A stretch of 64,000 nt of DNA from Pseudomonas peli (GCF_900099645.1 NZ_FMTL01000001.1:1-64000), one strand, 5' to 3'. Counted from the stretch's first letter, positions 32,548 to 41,732 are shown. Notes: a model not told the origin generated them from the sequence alone. Numbers and translations: made by a program.

Positions 32548-33276
32548 TTATTCGGCCAAACCGGCACGGCCCTGGGCGACAAAGCGCATCATCCACTCGG
32601 CCACCGTATGGCCCTGATGATCGCGCTGCAGACTGTCGACGCCCTTGGAGTAGGTCGGCTCACCAATGTGCTGCTGGCGCAGATCGAGCAGCGCGCGCGA
32701 ATAGTCATGCACGAACTCGGGGTGACCCTGGAAGCACAGCACCTGATCACCGATGCAGTAGGAGGCAATCGGGCAGAACTCGCTGCTGGCCAGCAACGTG
32801 GCTTTTTCCGGTAGTTGGGTCACTTGGTCTTGATGGCTGATCAGCAGAGTCAGGTCTTCCAGATCAGGGCTCATCCAGGTTGGTTTGTTCGCCATACGGT
32901 ACTGATGAATGCCCACACCCCAGCCCTGCACCGCCCGCTCAGCCTTGCCGCCCAGCAACAACGCCAGCAGCTGATGGCCGAAACACACGCCGAGCAGCTT
33001 GTCGCCCCGGTTGTAGCGCTCCAGCAGGTAGGTTTTAAGTGTCTGGATCCAGGCATCGCTGCCGAAGGAGTCTGCCTTGCTGCCCGTCACCAGATAGGCA
33101 TCGTAGCGCTCGCTGTCCGGCGGGTAATGCCCCTCCATCACGTTGTACACCTTGAACTCGGCAGCAATCGGCTGACGGGCGAACAACTGCTCGAACATAC
33201 GGCCATAACTGTCGTATTGGTCGACCAATTCAGGGCGAAGAACATCGGTTTCCAGGATGCAGATCTGCAGCGGCAT
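32548..33276 (-). CDS. Class I glutamine amidotransferase-like protein
   Basis: 242 residues, a stand-alone GATase1 domain. Nucleophile Cys is in LLGVCFGHQLLA, the catalytic His-Glu pair in FQGHPEF, and the oxyanion region in VTGSKADSFGSD. Stand-alone members act on gamma-glutamyl compounds or supply ammonia to unknown partners. No synthase partner is adjacent here. Confidence 0.88.
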   Translation of the reverse strand: MPLQICILETDVLRPELVDQYDSYGRMFEQLFARQPIAAEFKVYNVMEGHYPPDSERYDAYLVTGSKADSFGSDAWIQTLKTYLLERYNRGDKLLGVCFGHQLLALLLGGKAERAVQGWGVGIHQYRMANKPTWMSPDLEDLTLLISHQDQVTQLPEKATLLASSEFCPIASYCIGDQVLCFQGHPEFVHDYSRALLDLRQQHIGEPTYSKGVDSLQRDHQGHTVAEWMMRFVAQGRAGLAE

Positions 33277-33497
33277 ATGGGCGGTTACCTAGGGCGCAGG
33301 AGGGTTGTTTTTCCAGCGCGCAAGCGTGCCTGCTGACAGGCTGCAAGGCAATAGCCACGGGGCAAACCCGACCAATTACCCGAGTCCCATCAGCGCCCTC
33401 GATAGTCACCATAAGCACCATTCACTTCTGTCGATAGCGGCACGCGCAGATGATCTGGCCATCGGGCACTGCGCCCACTCCACCAGAGGACACCAGC

Positions 33498-33632
33498 ATG
33501 ACCAGTTTTTCCGCCATCGCCAGCCTGCTTGCTGCCTCCGCCTTCACCAGCAGCCACAGTGCGAGCAACCAACGCCAAGCCGAGAAAGTGCAAGCCGCAC
33601 AACTCAAGGCCGACCAGAACGCCGCTAGATAA
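33498..33632 (+). CDS. 44-residue hypothetical protein
   Basis: Short open frame with an Ala/Ser-rich N-terminus (MTSFSAIASLLAASAFTSSH) and a charged helical C-terminus (RQAEKVQAAQLKADQNAAR). AGAGGACACCAGC precedes the ATG. It is followed 26 bases later by another small gene with a good ribosome-binding site. No family recognised. The signal-like N-terminus is weakly hydrophobic. Confidence 0.4.
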   Translation: MTSFSAIASLLAASAFTSSHSASNQRQAEKVQAAQLKADQNAAR

Positions 33633-33658
33633 CTGCGCACCGCAATCAGGAGAACGCC

Positions 33659-33856
33659 ATGAGCATCGCCCAATCGCTGAGTAACCAGAACGTCTATGGC
33701 GTGACCTATGCCACTGTTGACGACAGCGGCATCCACTTCGAGTCCGAGCTGGCCATCCAGCTTAGCGACGGCACCTTAACCACCCTGCGCATGCCCACTC
33801 ACCTGAGCGAGCGTCAGGCCATCCACCAGCTGGTGTGCGGCCGTCAGGCCTGCTGA
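33659..33856 (+). CDS. 65-residue hypothetical protein
   Basis: MSIAQSLSNQNVYGVTYATV..., a compact beta-strand pattern (GVTYATVDDSGIHFESELAIQLSDGTLTTLRM) followed by a helix. An AGGAGAACGCC ribosome-binding site is excellent. Probably real; function unknown. It ends four bases before the convergent LprI-like gene. Confidence 0.55.
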   Translation: MSIAQSLSNQNVYGVTYATVDDSGIHFESELAIQLSDGTLTTLRMPTHLSERQAIHQLVCGRQAC

Positions 33857-33859
33857 CAG

Positions 33860-34261
33860 TTATTGCGCTGGCATCGGGCAGCTGAGGTCGCCTTCTTCAC
33901 AGACGGCCAGCTGCTCCAGTTCCTTGACCCGCGCGGCGGTCTTTTGCGTCAGGCAGCCTTTAAGCACCATCGGATAGGCCGAACCGCCCTCCACCGACGC
34001 CGACTCAAACGCGCAGGCCAGGTCGCGGAATTTAATCCAAGCCAGCTGCACGTCTTTGAGTTGCTGCTTCTGCCCATCATCCAGACGCTTGCGATAATCG
34101 CCGTAGAGCTGATTCAGGCGTTTGTCCTGTGCGGCGTAGTCCGCCGCCGCGCACTGGTTAAGAGTGAGTTGATCCATGGCATTAGCGCAGTCATCCGCCC
34201 ACACCGGCGCGGCCAATAACCCTAGGCTGATTGCCAGCGCACTGCTTATCCCGATTTTCAT
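33860..34261 (-). CDS. LprI/DUF1311 family periplasmic protein
   Basis: 133 residues. Signal peptide MKIGISSALAISLGLLAAPVWA, then DDCANAMDQLTLNQCAAADYAAQDKRLNQLYGDYRKRL and AWIKFRDLACAFE, the Cys- and Trp-containing helical pattern of DUF1311 proteins. The mycobacterial member LprI inhibits lysozyme, but that activity is not established generally. Four cysteines are positioned for two disulfides. The start was moved to the signal-peptide methionine with an AGGAGG box. Confidence 0.88.
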   Translation of the reverse strand: MKIGISSALAISLGLLAAPVWADDCANAMDQLTLNQCAAADYAAQDKRLNQLYGDYRKRLDDGQKQQLKDVQLAWIKFRDLACAFESASVEGGSAYPMVLKGCLTQKTAARVKELEQLAVCEEGDLSCPMPAQ

Positions 34262-34321
34262 AACACCTCCTTGCGCCACACCCGCGTGGCTGTTGCAGCA
34301 GTCTAGTGTCATGCCCATAAA

Positions 34322-34348
34322 AAAACCGGCTCACAGGGAGCCGGTTTT
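34322..34348 (-). terminator. Terminator of the fatty-acid oxidation operon
   Basis: AAAACCGGCTC / GAGCCGGTTTT 11-base stem with a five-base loop, 28 bases beyond the multifunctional enzyme stop. A/T runs lie on both sides. Confidence 0.88.
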
Positions 34349-34375
34349 CAGTACATCTGCTTTAACACGACGGGT

Positions 34376-36520
34376 TTAGAAGCTCTGGTTCTTCGCCGCC
34401 TTCTCCAGCAGCAACGCCGGCGGTAGGAAGCGCTCGCCATACTGCTCAGCCAGGTACTGGGCACGGGCGACGAAGTCCTTCACCCCGTACTGGTTAATGA
34501 ACTGCAACGCCCCACCGGTCCAGGCCGCAAAACCGATGCCGAAGATCGAACCAATGTTGGCATCGGCTACCGACTTGAGCACACCCTCTTCAACGCAGCG
34601 CACGGTTTCGATGGCCTGGATAAACAGGATGCGATCACGCACGTCGATCTGCGAGATCTGCGCATCGCGCTTCTCAAAACGCGCCTTGAGCTCCGGCCAT
34701 AGGTGCTTCTTGCCGCCCGCCGGGTAATCGTAGAAACCCGCACCCGCTGCCTTGCCCGGCCGCTTGTACTCGTTGAGCATCATGTCGATCACTGCAAACG
34801 CCGGGTGCGCGGGGATCTGCTTGCCCTCGGCGGCCAGGTCCTTGATGGTCTGCTGACGGATATGGTTCATCAGGCTCATCGATACTTCGTCGCTGATCGC
34901 CAGCGGGCCAACCGGCATGCCGGCCTTGCGCGCTTCGTTCTCGATCATCGCCGCGCTCACGCCCTCGCCCAACATGGCCAAGCCTTCGTTGGTGAAGGTG
35001 CCAAACACGCGCGAGGTGAAGAAGCCACGGCTGTCGTTGACCACGATCGGGGTCTTCTTGATCTGCATGACGTAGTCGAAGCCGCGTGCCAGGGTTTCGT
35101 CGCTGGTGTGCTCGCCCTTGATGATTTCCACCAGCGGCATCTTGTCCACCGGGCTGAAGAAATGCAGGCCGATAAACTTATCCTGCTTCTGCACCGCCGT
35201 GGCCAAGCCGGTAATAGGCAGAGTCGAGGTGTTGGAGGCGATTACCGCGTCAGCCAGCGCCGCGCGCTCAGCAGCTGCGGTGACGTTGGCTTTGAGGTCA
35301 CGATCCTCAAACACAGCTTCGATGATCAGGTCGCAGCCTTCAAAGTCAGCGTCACTGACGGTAGGTTTGATCCGCGCCAGAATGCCATCGCGCTTCTCAG
35401 CGCTCATCTGGCCACGGCCAACTTTCTTCTCCAGCAGCTTGGCCGAGTAGTCCTTGCCCTTCTCAGCGGCCTCGATGGAGATGTCCTTGAGCACTACGTC
35501 GATGCCGGCCACCGCGGATACATAGGCAATACCGGCGCCCATCATGCCTGCGCCGAGCACACCGACCTTCTTGGTCACATAGGGCTCAAAGCCTTGCGGA
35601 CGTGAGCCGCCGGCGTTGATTTCATTGAGCTGGAACCAGAAGGTGCCGATCATGTTCTTCGCCACCTGGCCGGTGGTCAGCTCGGTGAAGTAGCGTGCTT
35701 CGATGATCTGCGCGGTATCGAAGTCGACCTGCGCGCCCTCAACGGCGGCGCACATGATCTTCTCCGGCGCAGGGAAGCAGCCCTTGGTCTTGTCACGCAG
35801 CACGCTCGGCGCGATTGCCAGCATTTGCGCCACATTCGGGCTGGACGGCGTGCCGCCGGGAATCTTGTAGCCTTTCACGTCCCACGGCTGCACAGCGGTC
35901 GGGTTAGCGGCAATAAAGGCGCGTGCCTTGGCTAGCAAGTCATCGCTATCGCTGGCCAGTTCATGGATCAGGCCGGCCTTGAGCGCCGCATCGGGACGCA
36001 CTTTCTTGCCTTCGGCCAGGTACGGCAGGGCTTTTTCCAGGCCGAGGATGCGCACCATGCGCACCACCCCGCCGCCGCCCGGCAGCAGCCCGAGGGTCAC
36101 TTCCGGCAAACCGAGCTGGATGCTGGAGTTGTTCAGGGCGATACGGTGATGGCAGGCCAGGGCAATTTCCCAACCGCCGCCCAGGGCTGCACCGTTGATC
36201 GCCGCAACCACAGGCTTACCCAGGGTTTCCAGGCGGCGCAGTTGGCCCTTGATATTGAGGATCATCTGGTAGAAAGCCGGTGCGTCGGCCTTGGTCACCT
36301 TGATCAGCTCATTGAGGTCGCCGCCAGCGAAGAAGGTCTTCTTCGCGGAGGTGAGGATGACCCCAGCAATGGAATCTTTCTCGGCTTCCAGGCGGTCAAC
36401 AATCTTGCCCATGGCTTCGCGATACACCGCGTTCATGGTGTTGGCGCTCTGGCCAGGCATGTCCATGGTCAGAACGACGATATTGTCCTGGCCTTTTTCG
36501 TAACGGATGGCGTCAGTCAT
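34376..36520 (-). CDS. Multifunctional beta-oxidation protein (enoyl-CoA hydratase / 3-hydroxyacyl-CoA dehydrogenase)
   Basis: 714 residues. The N-terminal crotonase domain (about 1-190) contains FFAGGDLNEL, GAALGGGWEIALACHHRIA and LPEVTLGLLPGGGG with the two catalytic Glu. The central Rossmann NAD domain starts at KKVGVLGAGMMGAGIAYVSA. The C-terminal hydroxyacyl-CoA dehydrogenase domain has the catalytic HFFSPVDKMPLVEII. It is a FadB/FadJ homologue. Its thiolase partner is 16 bases upstream in the same operon. The gene order (thiolase first) and sequence resemble the second, FadB-like system of pseudomonads, so I leave the symbol blank. Confidence 0.95.
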   Translation of the reverse strand: MTDAIRYEKGQDNIVVLTMDMPGQSANTMNAVYREAMGKIVDRLEAEKDSIAGVILTSAKKTFFAGGDLNELIKVTKADAPAFYQMILNIKGQLRRLETLGKPVVAAINGAALGGGWEIALACHHRIALNNSSIQLGLPEVTLGLLPGGGGVVRMVRILGLEKALPYLAEGKKVRPDAALKAGLIHELASDSDDLLAKARAFIAANPTAVQPWDVKGYKIPGGTPSSPNVAQMLAIAPSVLRDKTKGCFPAPEKIMCAAVEGAQVDFDTAQIIEARYFTELTTGQVAKNMIGTFWFQLNEINAGGSRPQGFEPYVTKKVGVLGAGMMGAGIAYVSAVAGIDVVLKDISIEAAEKGKDYSAKLLEKKVGRGQMSAEKRDGILARIKPTVSDADFEGCDLIIEAVFEDRDLKANVTAAAERAALADAVIASNTSTLPITGLATAVQKQDKFIGLHFFSPVDKMPLVEIIKGEHTSDETLARGFDYVMQIKKTPIVVNDSRGFFTSRVFGTFTNEGLAMLGEGVSAAMIENEARKAGMPVGPLAISDEVSMSLMNHIRQQTIKDLAAEGKQIPAHPAFAVIDMMLNEYKRPGKAAGAGFYDYPAGGKKHLWPELKARFEKRDAQISQIDVRDRILFIQAIETVRCVEEGVLKSVADANIGSIFGIGFAAWTGGALQFINQYGVKDFVARAQYLAEQYGERFLPPALLLEKAAKNQSF

Positions 36521-36536
36521 TTTTCTTATCTCCGCC

Positions 36537-37742
36537 TCAAACTCTTTCAATAATCGTGGCAATACCCATACCGCCGCCCACGCACAGGGTGGCCAGGCCA
36601 TAGCGCAACTTGCGCTTCTCCAGCTCGTCGATCAGGGTGCCGAGAATGGCGCAACCGGTTGCACCCAGCGGGTGCCCCATGGCGATGGAGCCGCCGTTGA
36701 CGTTGACCTTGTCCTCGCTGACGCCCATGTCCTTCATAAACTTCATCACCACCGAAGCGAACGCCTCGTTGACCTCGAACAGGTCGATGTCATTGACGTT
36801 CAAGCCGGCCTTGGCCAATGCCTTGCGCGTAGCCGGCGCCGGGCCGGTAAGCATGATGGTCGGGTCGGTACTGGTCACGGCGGTGGCAACAATGCGCGCA
36901 CGCGGCTTCAAGCCCAGTTCCTTACCCTTGGCGGCGCTGCCGATCAGCATCAGGGCCGAACCGTCGACGATGCCGGAGCTGTTGCCCGGGGTGTGTACGT
37001 GGTTGATCTGCTCGACATGGCTGTAAACCCGCAGCGCGGTGCTGTCGAAGCCCATCTGGCCCATCATCTCGAAACTCGGCTTGAGCTTGCCCAGGCCTTC
37101 GAGGGTGGATTCGCCACGGATAAACTCATCGTGATCGAGCAGCACGATGCCGTTCTGATCAGCCACCGGAATCAGCGATTTGCTGAATGAGCCGTCCTTG
37201 CTGGCGCGAGCAGCCTTCTGCTGCGAGCGCAGGGCAAAGCTGTCGACGTCGGTGCGGCTGAAACCTTCCAGGGTGGCGATCAAATCGGCACCAATACCCT
37301 GCGGGGTGAAATGGGTGTGCATATTGGTGGCTGGGTCCATTACCCAGGCGCCACCATCGGAACCCATGGGAATGCGCGACATCGACTCGACACCGCCGAC
37401 CACCACTAGGTCCTCGAAACCGGAACGCACCTTCATCGCGCCGAGGTTTACCGCTTCCAGACCCGAAGCGCAGAAACGATTGAGCTGTACGCCCGACACG
37501 CTGACATCCCAATCGGCGACCATGGCGGCCGTCTTGGCAATGTCCGCGCCCTGATCACCCACCGGCGTTACACAGCCGAGCACGATGTCATCGACCTGGC
37601 TGGTGTCCAGGTTATTGCGCGCTTGCAGCGCCTTGAGCAAGCCGGCGATCAGGTCGACTGGCTTGACGCTGTACAGCGCCCCGTCCTTCTTGCCCTTGCC
37701 GCGTGGCGTGCGCACGGCATCGAAAATATATGCTTCGGTCAT
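36537..37742 (-). CDS. Acetyl-CoA C-acyltransferase (thiolase)
   Basis: 401 residues, thiolytic step of beta-oxidation. Nucleophilic Cys is in [13 protein letters not shown]. The C-terminal active-site residues are in [15 protein letters not shown] (His) and [12 protein letters not shown] (second Cys). First gene of a two-gene operon with the multifunctional protein. A perfect 8-bp inverted repeat at 37866-37896 is a candidate operator. Confidence 0.95.
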   Translation of the reverse strand: MTEAYIFDAVRTPRGKGKKDGALYSVKPVDLIAGLLKALQARNNLDTSQVDDIVLGCVTPVGDQGADIAKTAAMVADWDVSVSGVQLNRFCASGLEAVNLGAMKVRSGFEDLVVVGGVESMSRIPMGSDGGAWVMDPATNMHTHFTPQGIGADLIATLEGFSRTDVDSFALRSQQKAARASKDGSFSKSLIPVADQNGIVLLDHDEFIRGESTLEGLGKLKPSFEMMGQMGFDSTALRVYSHVEQINHVHTPGNSSGIVDGSALMLIGSAAKGKELGLKPRARIVATAVTSTDPTIMLTGPAPATRKALAKAGLNVNDIDLFEVNEAFASVVMKFMKDMGVSEDKVNVNGGSIAMGHPLGATGCAILGTLIDELEKRKLRYGLATLCVGGGMGIATIIERV

Positions 37743-38198
37743 GGCGTCCTCAGACCTCCAATGGAGGGTGGCTGATGGCGCAGGTGAGGCCCGCGCCTGT
37801 TTTTGTTGAGTGGGCCTACCATACGCCGCGCGGAAGCAGGCTCAATGACCGAAGTGCTCAGGCCTATTGACCGCTCAGCTCAGACAAACGGTCAATCGCT
37901 GGGCAAAGAGCAACAATCGCGTCTAGCTCAGGGGCTGCTTGGCACCCACCTGGCACGCCTCATAACTGCTGGCAACTAGCCAGTGCGATTTAGTAATCAA
38001 GGCGTCTATAGCCGATGCCAGCCCAGCTCTACAGTTGAATCAGGTTATCGGCAATTGCCCTGTCGATTGACCGCTGTCGGCGTCGTCACCGGGTTTTGCC
38101 GGGACGGCTTGAATGATCAACACGAGACGTGGCATCGCCTCCGCGCAGTACGCAGGAGCGCGACGACCGCGCCGCAAAAAACAACAAGGCCACTCGCC
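37743..38198. other. Intergenic control region upstream of the thiolase operon
   Basis: About 455 bases without a convincing gene. The left part must carry the promoter of the minus-strand operon. The only clear structure is the inverted repeat at 37866-37896. No known repeat recognised. Confidence 0.6.
37866..37896. promoter_or_regulatory. Candidate operator for the beta-oxidation operon
   Basis: ATTGACCG (37866-37873) and CGGTCAAT (37889-37896) form a perfect inverted repeat with a 15-base spacer, about 125 bases upstream of the thiolase start. It does not match the GAAAC(N4)GTTTC-like motif recalled for PsrA. The cognate regulator is unknown. Confidence 0.45.
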
Positions 38199-38294
38199 AT
38201 GCTCAATCCCATAAAAATGCGCCAGGCAGGCATGATCGTTTTTGCCACCGCCCTGATCCTGATTCTTCCCAACCTGACCCGACTGGTCAGCTAA
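38199..38294 (+). CDS. 31-residue single-helix membrane peptide
   Basis: MLNPIKMRQAGMIVFATALILILP plus a short tail: a basic N-terminus and one transmembrane helix. Its clean small-membrane-protein profile makes it more credible than the longer frame that encloses it. No clear ribosome-binding site, so confidence is limited. Confidence 0.4.
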   Translation: MLNPIKMRQAGMIVFATALILILPNLTRLVS

Positions 38295-38460
38295 CCCGAA
38301 TCCTGCTGCGCCTCCATCCCCACAAATGGTTCGCGTCCAGCCCCTGAAACCCTGCCCTGCCAGCCACCGTAGCGTGCGTCGGCAGTGGCAGCGCGTTTGC
38401 CAGCATCGCGCACGCAACGGCCTGTGCTAGGGTGATTTCAATCACCCCAAGGAGCCCGCC

Positions 38461-38820
38461 ATGCGCCCCCTACTTGCCACCCTCGGCCTGCTGGTCAGCC
38501 TGCCACTACTGGCCGGCGAAGCCGAACTCAACGCCGCCGTCGTCGCCCTGCAATCGCCCGATAGCGTACTGATTGATGTGCGCACCGCCGAAGAATTCGC
38601 CGCGGGCGCATTGCCCGGTGCCGAGCAAATCGACCATGAACAGATCGCCAGCCGCATCAGCGCCATCGCCCCGGACAAAGACACGCCCATCGTGCTGTAC
38701 TGCCGCAGCGGCCGCCGCTCTGGTATCGCCGAAGAAAGCCTGCGTGCCATGGGTTACAACAACCTGATCAACGCCGGCGGCTACGACGAACTGAAACTGG
38801 CCCTGGAGTCGCAGGATTGA
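38461..38820 (+). CDS. Periplasmic rhodanese-like sulfurtransferase
   Basis: 119 residues. Signal peptide MRPLLATLGLLVSLPLLAG followed by a single rhodanese domain: VLIDVRTAEEFAAGALPGA and the active loop YCRSGRRSG, with the catalytic Cys at about residue 81. PspE-like. AAGGAGCCCGCC is an ideal ribosome-binding site. It overlaps the cytochrome gene by four bases (TTGA), so the two are translationally coupled and may work on the same periplasmic sulfur or redox substrate. Confidence 0.9.
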   Translation: MRPLLATLGLLVSLPLLAGEAELNAAVVALQSPDSVLIDVRTAEEFAAGALPGAEQIDHEQIASRISAIAPDKDTPIVLYCRSGRRSGIAEESLRAMGYNNLINAGGYDELKLALESQD

Positions 38821-39632
38821 ACACACGCACCCCCGCTATCGCCCTGCTCGCCCTCTTACCCTTCACTCACCTGCACGCCGCCGAACTGACCCTGGAACTG
38901 GGCAACGGCAGCCAGCGCCTGAGCAGCGCCCAACTGCTCGCCCATCCACAGGCGCAAACCATCGAAATCCGCGACGACGTCAGCTACAAACGCAACATGC
39001 ACTACCGCGCCGTGCCGCTGGCGGCGCTGCTGGAAGGTGTGCAGCCGGGTGATCACCTGCAACTGGTGGCCAGCGACGGCTTTGCCGCCGAACTGTCTGC
39101 GGCTCCTGCGCTCAGCCAAACCGCCAGCCAAGCCTGGCTGGCCATCGAAGACCCAGCAGAGCCCTGGCCCGCCCTGGGCAACGGCAAACCCAGCGCCGGG
39201 CCGTTTTACCTGGTCTGGCAAAAACCGGCCGCCAGCCAGATCGGTCCCGAACAATGGCCGTTTCAACTGGCCAGCATCCGCAAACTCGCCCCGGTAGCGC
39301 AGCGCTTCCCGCAACTACTGCCAGCGGCCGACGCCAGCCCGGCGGTGCAGGCCGGTTTTGCCCAGTACCAGAAGAACTGCATGGCCTGCCACCGCCTGAA
39401 TGGCGCAGGCGACTCGCAATTCGGCCCCGACCTGAATATTCCGCACAACCCGACCGAGTATTTCAGCGGCGACTTTCTAACCCGCTATATCCGCGACCCA
39501 CAGAGTTTGCGCCGCTGGCCGCAGGGCAAGATGCCGGGGTTTGCGGTTGAGGTGTTGAGTGACAAGGAGCTGGGGGAGTTGGTTGAGTATTTGGGACATA
39601 TGGTAGAACATAAAAAGCATATTAAAAAATAG
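38817..39632 (+). CDS. Periplasmic c-type cytochrome with N-terminal SUOX-like domain
   Basis: 271 residues from a TTG overlapping the rhodanese stop. Signal peptide (PAIALLALLPFTHLHA). Residues about 22-165 resemble a small oxidoreductase molybdopterin-binding-like fold (ISYKRNMHYRAVPLAALLEGV..., GPFYLVWQ) without an obvious cofactor cysteine. A class I cytochrome c domain follows, with haem-attaching CMACH (about 188-192) and axial Met in GKMPGF. The last 17 residues are basic and AT-rich in codon choice, near the boundary of the AT-rich island. Confidence 0.85.
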   Translation: MNTRTPAIALLALLPFTHLHAAELTLELGNGSQRLSSAQLLAHPQAQTIEIRDDVSYKRNMHYRAVPLAALLEGVQPGDHLQLVASDGFAAELSAAPALSQTASQAWLAIEDPAEPWPALGNGKPSAGPFYLVWQKPAASQIGPEQWPFQLASIRKLAPVAQRFPQLLPAADASPAVQAGFAQYQKNCMACHRLNGAGDSQFGPDLNIPHNPTEYFSGDFLTRYIRDPQSLRRWPQGKMPGFAVEVLSDKELGELVEYLGHMVEHKKHIKK

Positions 39633-39676
39633 ATATAAATCTATAAAATTCGAATTTTGAGCAAAGGAATCGCCCA

Positions 39677-41353
39677 ATGAATTTAGTTGAAATTCGTGTA
39701 CGAAATTTCAGATCAATTGAAACTGAACAACATCTTCCTATACCAGGAAGTATAACTCTTGTAGGCCCCAACAACTCCGGCAAAACTAATCTATTAAGAG
39801 CGGTTCAAGTTTTCTTCACAGGCTACGAAAACTCGTATGGCTACTCACGCGAGTCCGATTTAACATTTGGTGTAGGTAAAGCCAGAACAAGTATTACCGC
39901 AACATTTGACGGCAGCATTGAGGCAGATAGAGAGCTTTACGAAAGCATAGATGAGCTCCACAACTTGCAAGGAACCCAGAGAACAGGGTCATTAGTCACT
40001 CTCACACTATACTTCACTGACACGAATACTCCTGTGTACAGCTTCTTTCCTAACATAAAACGCCCCAAAGCTGGCGCACAAGCCGCACAGTATTCTCGAA
40101 CACACATATCTTTGGTCAACCGCCTACTGGGAAGCTTCAGCCTACATTACGTACCATCTGCCAAAGGAATAAATCAAATATATCAAGAACTTTTGAGCCC
40201 ATTCCTAAAAAGAAAAGTCTCTAAAGTTATCGAACCATATATAAATGACATTCAAGAAAGTCTATCCGAAGCGGAGCAAGCACTTAACCATGAGCTTACC
40301 AATGCTGGCCTAAATGACTTTACAGCCAGCTTCTCTATACCCAGACACTCGATAGAAGAACTAGTATCTGGATTTGACTTCCTCATTTCAGACCCACAAA
40401 AAACACCTATAAATGAAAAAGGCATGGGTATTCAAACTACAGCTCTGCTGGCTGCTTTTCGGTGGATAACCAAACAAGAAGCAGAAATCAATCGGAAAGC
40501 GCTCTGGCTTCTGGAAGAACCAGAATCATATTTACATCCACATCTGGCAACCAACTGCAGCAAAATACTAGATAACCTTGCAAAAGATTCAACAGTAATA
40601 AAAACAACACACTCAATGGCTTTCGTACCACAAGACCCAAAATATATTTGCGGCACAAGCCTAAATGATAAAAATCGAACAGAGCTATCCCGATACGATA
40701 CTTTTAACTCTGCAGTGTCAACAATAAGATCAGCCCTAGGTATAAAATTCGGTGATTTTTTCAATCTTGCTGAATACAATGTATTTTTAGAAGGAAAATC
40801 CGATAGAGAAATATTTAGTTGGATTTTAGAGATCATTCCGGCGGAATTATATGATTGGCCGTATCTACGCAAAGCCAGCCTCGAAGATTTTGGCGGCGTA
40901 AAACATTTATCTGGATTTTTACGAGCGACTTATCCATTTATACGGAAAGAACAGGCATGTGTTGCAATATTTGACGGCGACGATGCAGGAGATCAAGAAC
41001 GAAGATCACTTCAGGGATATTTCGGCCAGAAAGACATTCCCTTCCAGCCAAACGAACACTTTGTCTCAGTTAGAAATGGCTTCCCTATTGAAGGGCTATT
41101 TCCTGACGAGTGGATTAAGGAAATATACGCAACAAACCAAAACTGGTTCGACAATTTCTCTATAGATGCGCATGGACAACTAGAGCCTTTCAAAATAAAA
41201 GATAATAAAAAGGAAAATTTACAAAAATTACTCATTGATAAGGCCGCAAACTCAGCTGATCTTGATTGGACAGAAAAATTCTGCCAAGTCTGCTCAACCA
41301 TAGACTCCGCACTCGAAAAGGTTTCCCACCGTTTAAGAAACGGTGATCAGTAA
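39677..41353 (+). CDS. OLD-family ATP-dependent endonuclease (AAA ATPase + TOPRIM)
   Basis: 558 residues. ABC-type ATPase: Walker A GPNNSGKTN (residues about 29-37), signature-region NEKGMGIQTTALLAAF, Walker B ALWLLEEPESYLHPHL and H-loop TTHS. The C-terminal TOPRIM nuclease has the conserved Glu in VFLEGKSDREIF and the DxD in AIFDGDDAGDQ. It is a class 1 (stand-alone) OLD protein; no UvrD/GajB-like helicase is adjacent. Base composition is far more AT-rich than both flanks, so it was acquired horizontally. P2 OLD excludes phage lambda, so a defence role is plausible but unproven. Confidence 0.9.
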   Translation: MNLVEIRVRNFRSIETEQHLPIPGSITLVGPNNSGKTNLLRAVQVFFTGYENSYGYSRESDLTFGVGKARTSITATFDGSIEADRELYESIDELHNLQGTQRTGSLVTLTLYFTDTNTPVYSFFPNIKRPKAGAQAAQYSRTHISLVNRLLGSFSLHYVPSAKGINQIYQELLSPFLKRKVSKVIEPYINDIQESLSEAEQALNHELTNAGLNDFTASFSIPRHSIEELVSGFDFLISDPQKTPINEKGMGIQTTALLAAFRWITKQEAEINRKALWLLEEPESYLHPHLATNCSKILDNLAKDSTVIKTTHSMAFVPQDPKYICGTSLNDKNRTELSRYDTFNSAVSTIRSALGIKFGDFFNLAEYNVFLEGKSDREIFSWILEIIPAELYDWPYLRKASLEDFGGVKHLSGFLRATYPFIRKEQACVAIFDGDDAGDQERRSLQGYFGQKDIPFQPNEHFVSVRNGFPIEGLFPDEWIKEIYATNQNWFDNFSIDAHGQLEPFKIKDNKKENLQKLLIDKAANSADLDWTEKFCQVCSTIDSALEKVSHRLRNGDQ

Positions 41354-41416
41354 CAGTTTGCTTTTAGTTAAATCACGCAAGACGCGCAGACGACGCCAAA
41401 CGCCCCTTCAGGAGGG

Positions 41417-41640
41417 TGAACAGAATCGTTGTGGAAGGGGTTGAGCGGCATGGATGCCGCGAGAGCCGCGATGGGCCAAGGATGGCCCTTCGCGGCGGGC
41501 CCCTGGAGCAATGATTCTGTTCACGTACCCTGCCGCAGGCAGGGCCGGATGTCGGGGCTAGACCTTTTGGTTCCTTTTGGGGCAATTGCCAAAAGGGACT
41601 CGCCCGTAAGGGGCGAAACCAAAATGAGAGGCTACAACCG
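41417..41640. repeat. Multi-hairpin intergenic element (dispersed Pseudomonas-type repeat)
   Basis: A dense string of short palindromes: GCGGCATGGATGCCGC, GGGCCAAGGATGGCCC, CCTGCCGCAGGCAGG, TTTTGGTTCC..GGCAATTGCCAAAA and CCCGTAAGGGG. I recall near-identical blocks in intergenic regions of many Pseudomonas genomes. Short open frames across it are by-products of the hairpins. It fills the gap between the OLD gene and the transglutaminase operon; an adjoining GTGGGTTA/TAACCCAC pair (about 41646-41710) extends the structure. Confidence 0.65.
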
Positions 41641-41732
41641 CTTGGTGGGTTACGTGGCGCTCAAGCTCCGGGCTGAACCATCAATCTCAGATCAGCGCCA
41701 CTAACCCACCCTACGAAGCCAGCGCAGCGCCT

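Noticed and set aside
34703..37190. Several 100-300-codon plus-strand frames over the beta-oxidation operon
   Set aside because: Antisense shadows of fully motif-supported minus-strand genes.
41429..41704. 91-codon frame in the hairpin block
   Set aside because: Runs through palindromes of a dispersed repeat; no protein-like features.
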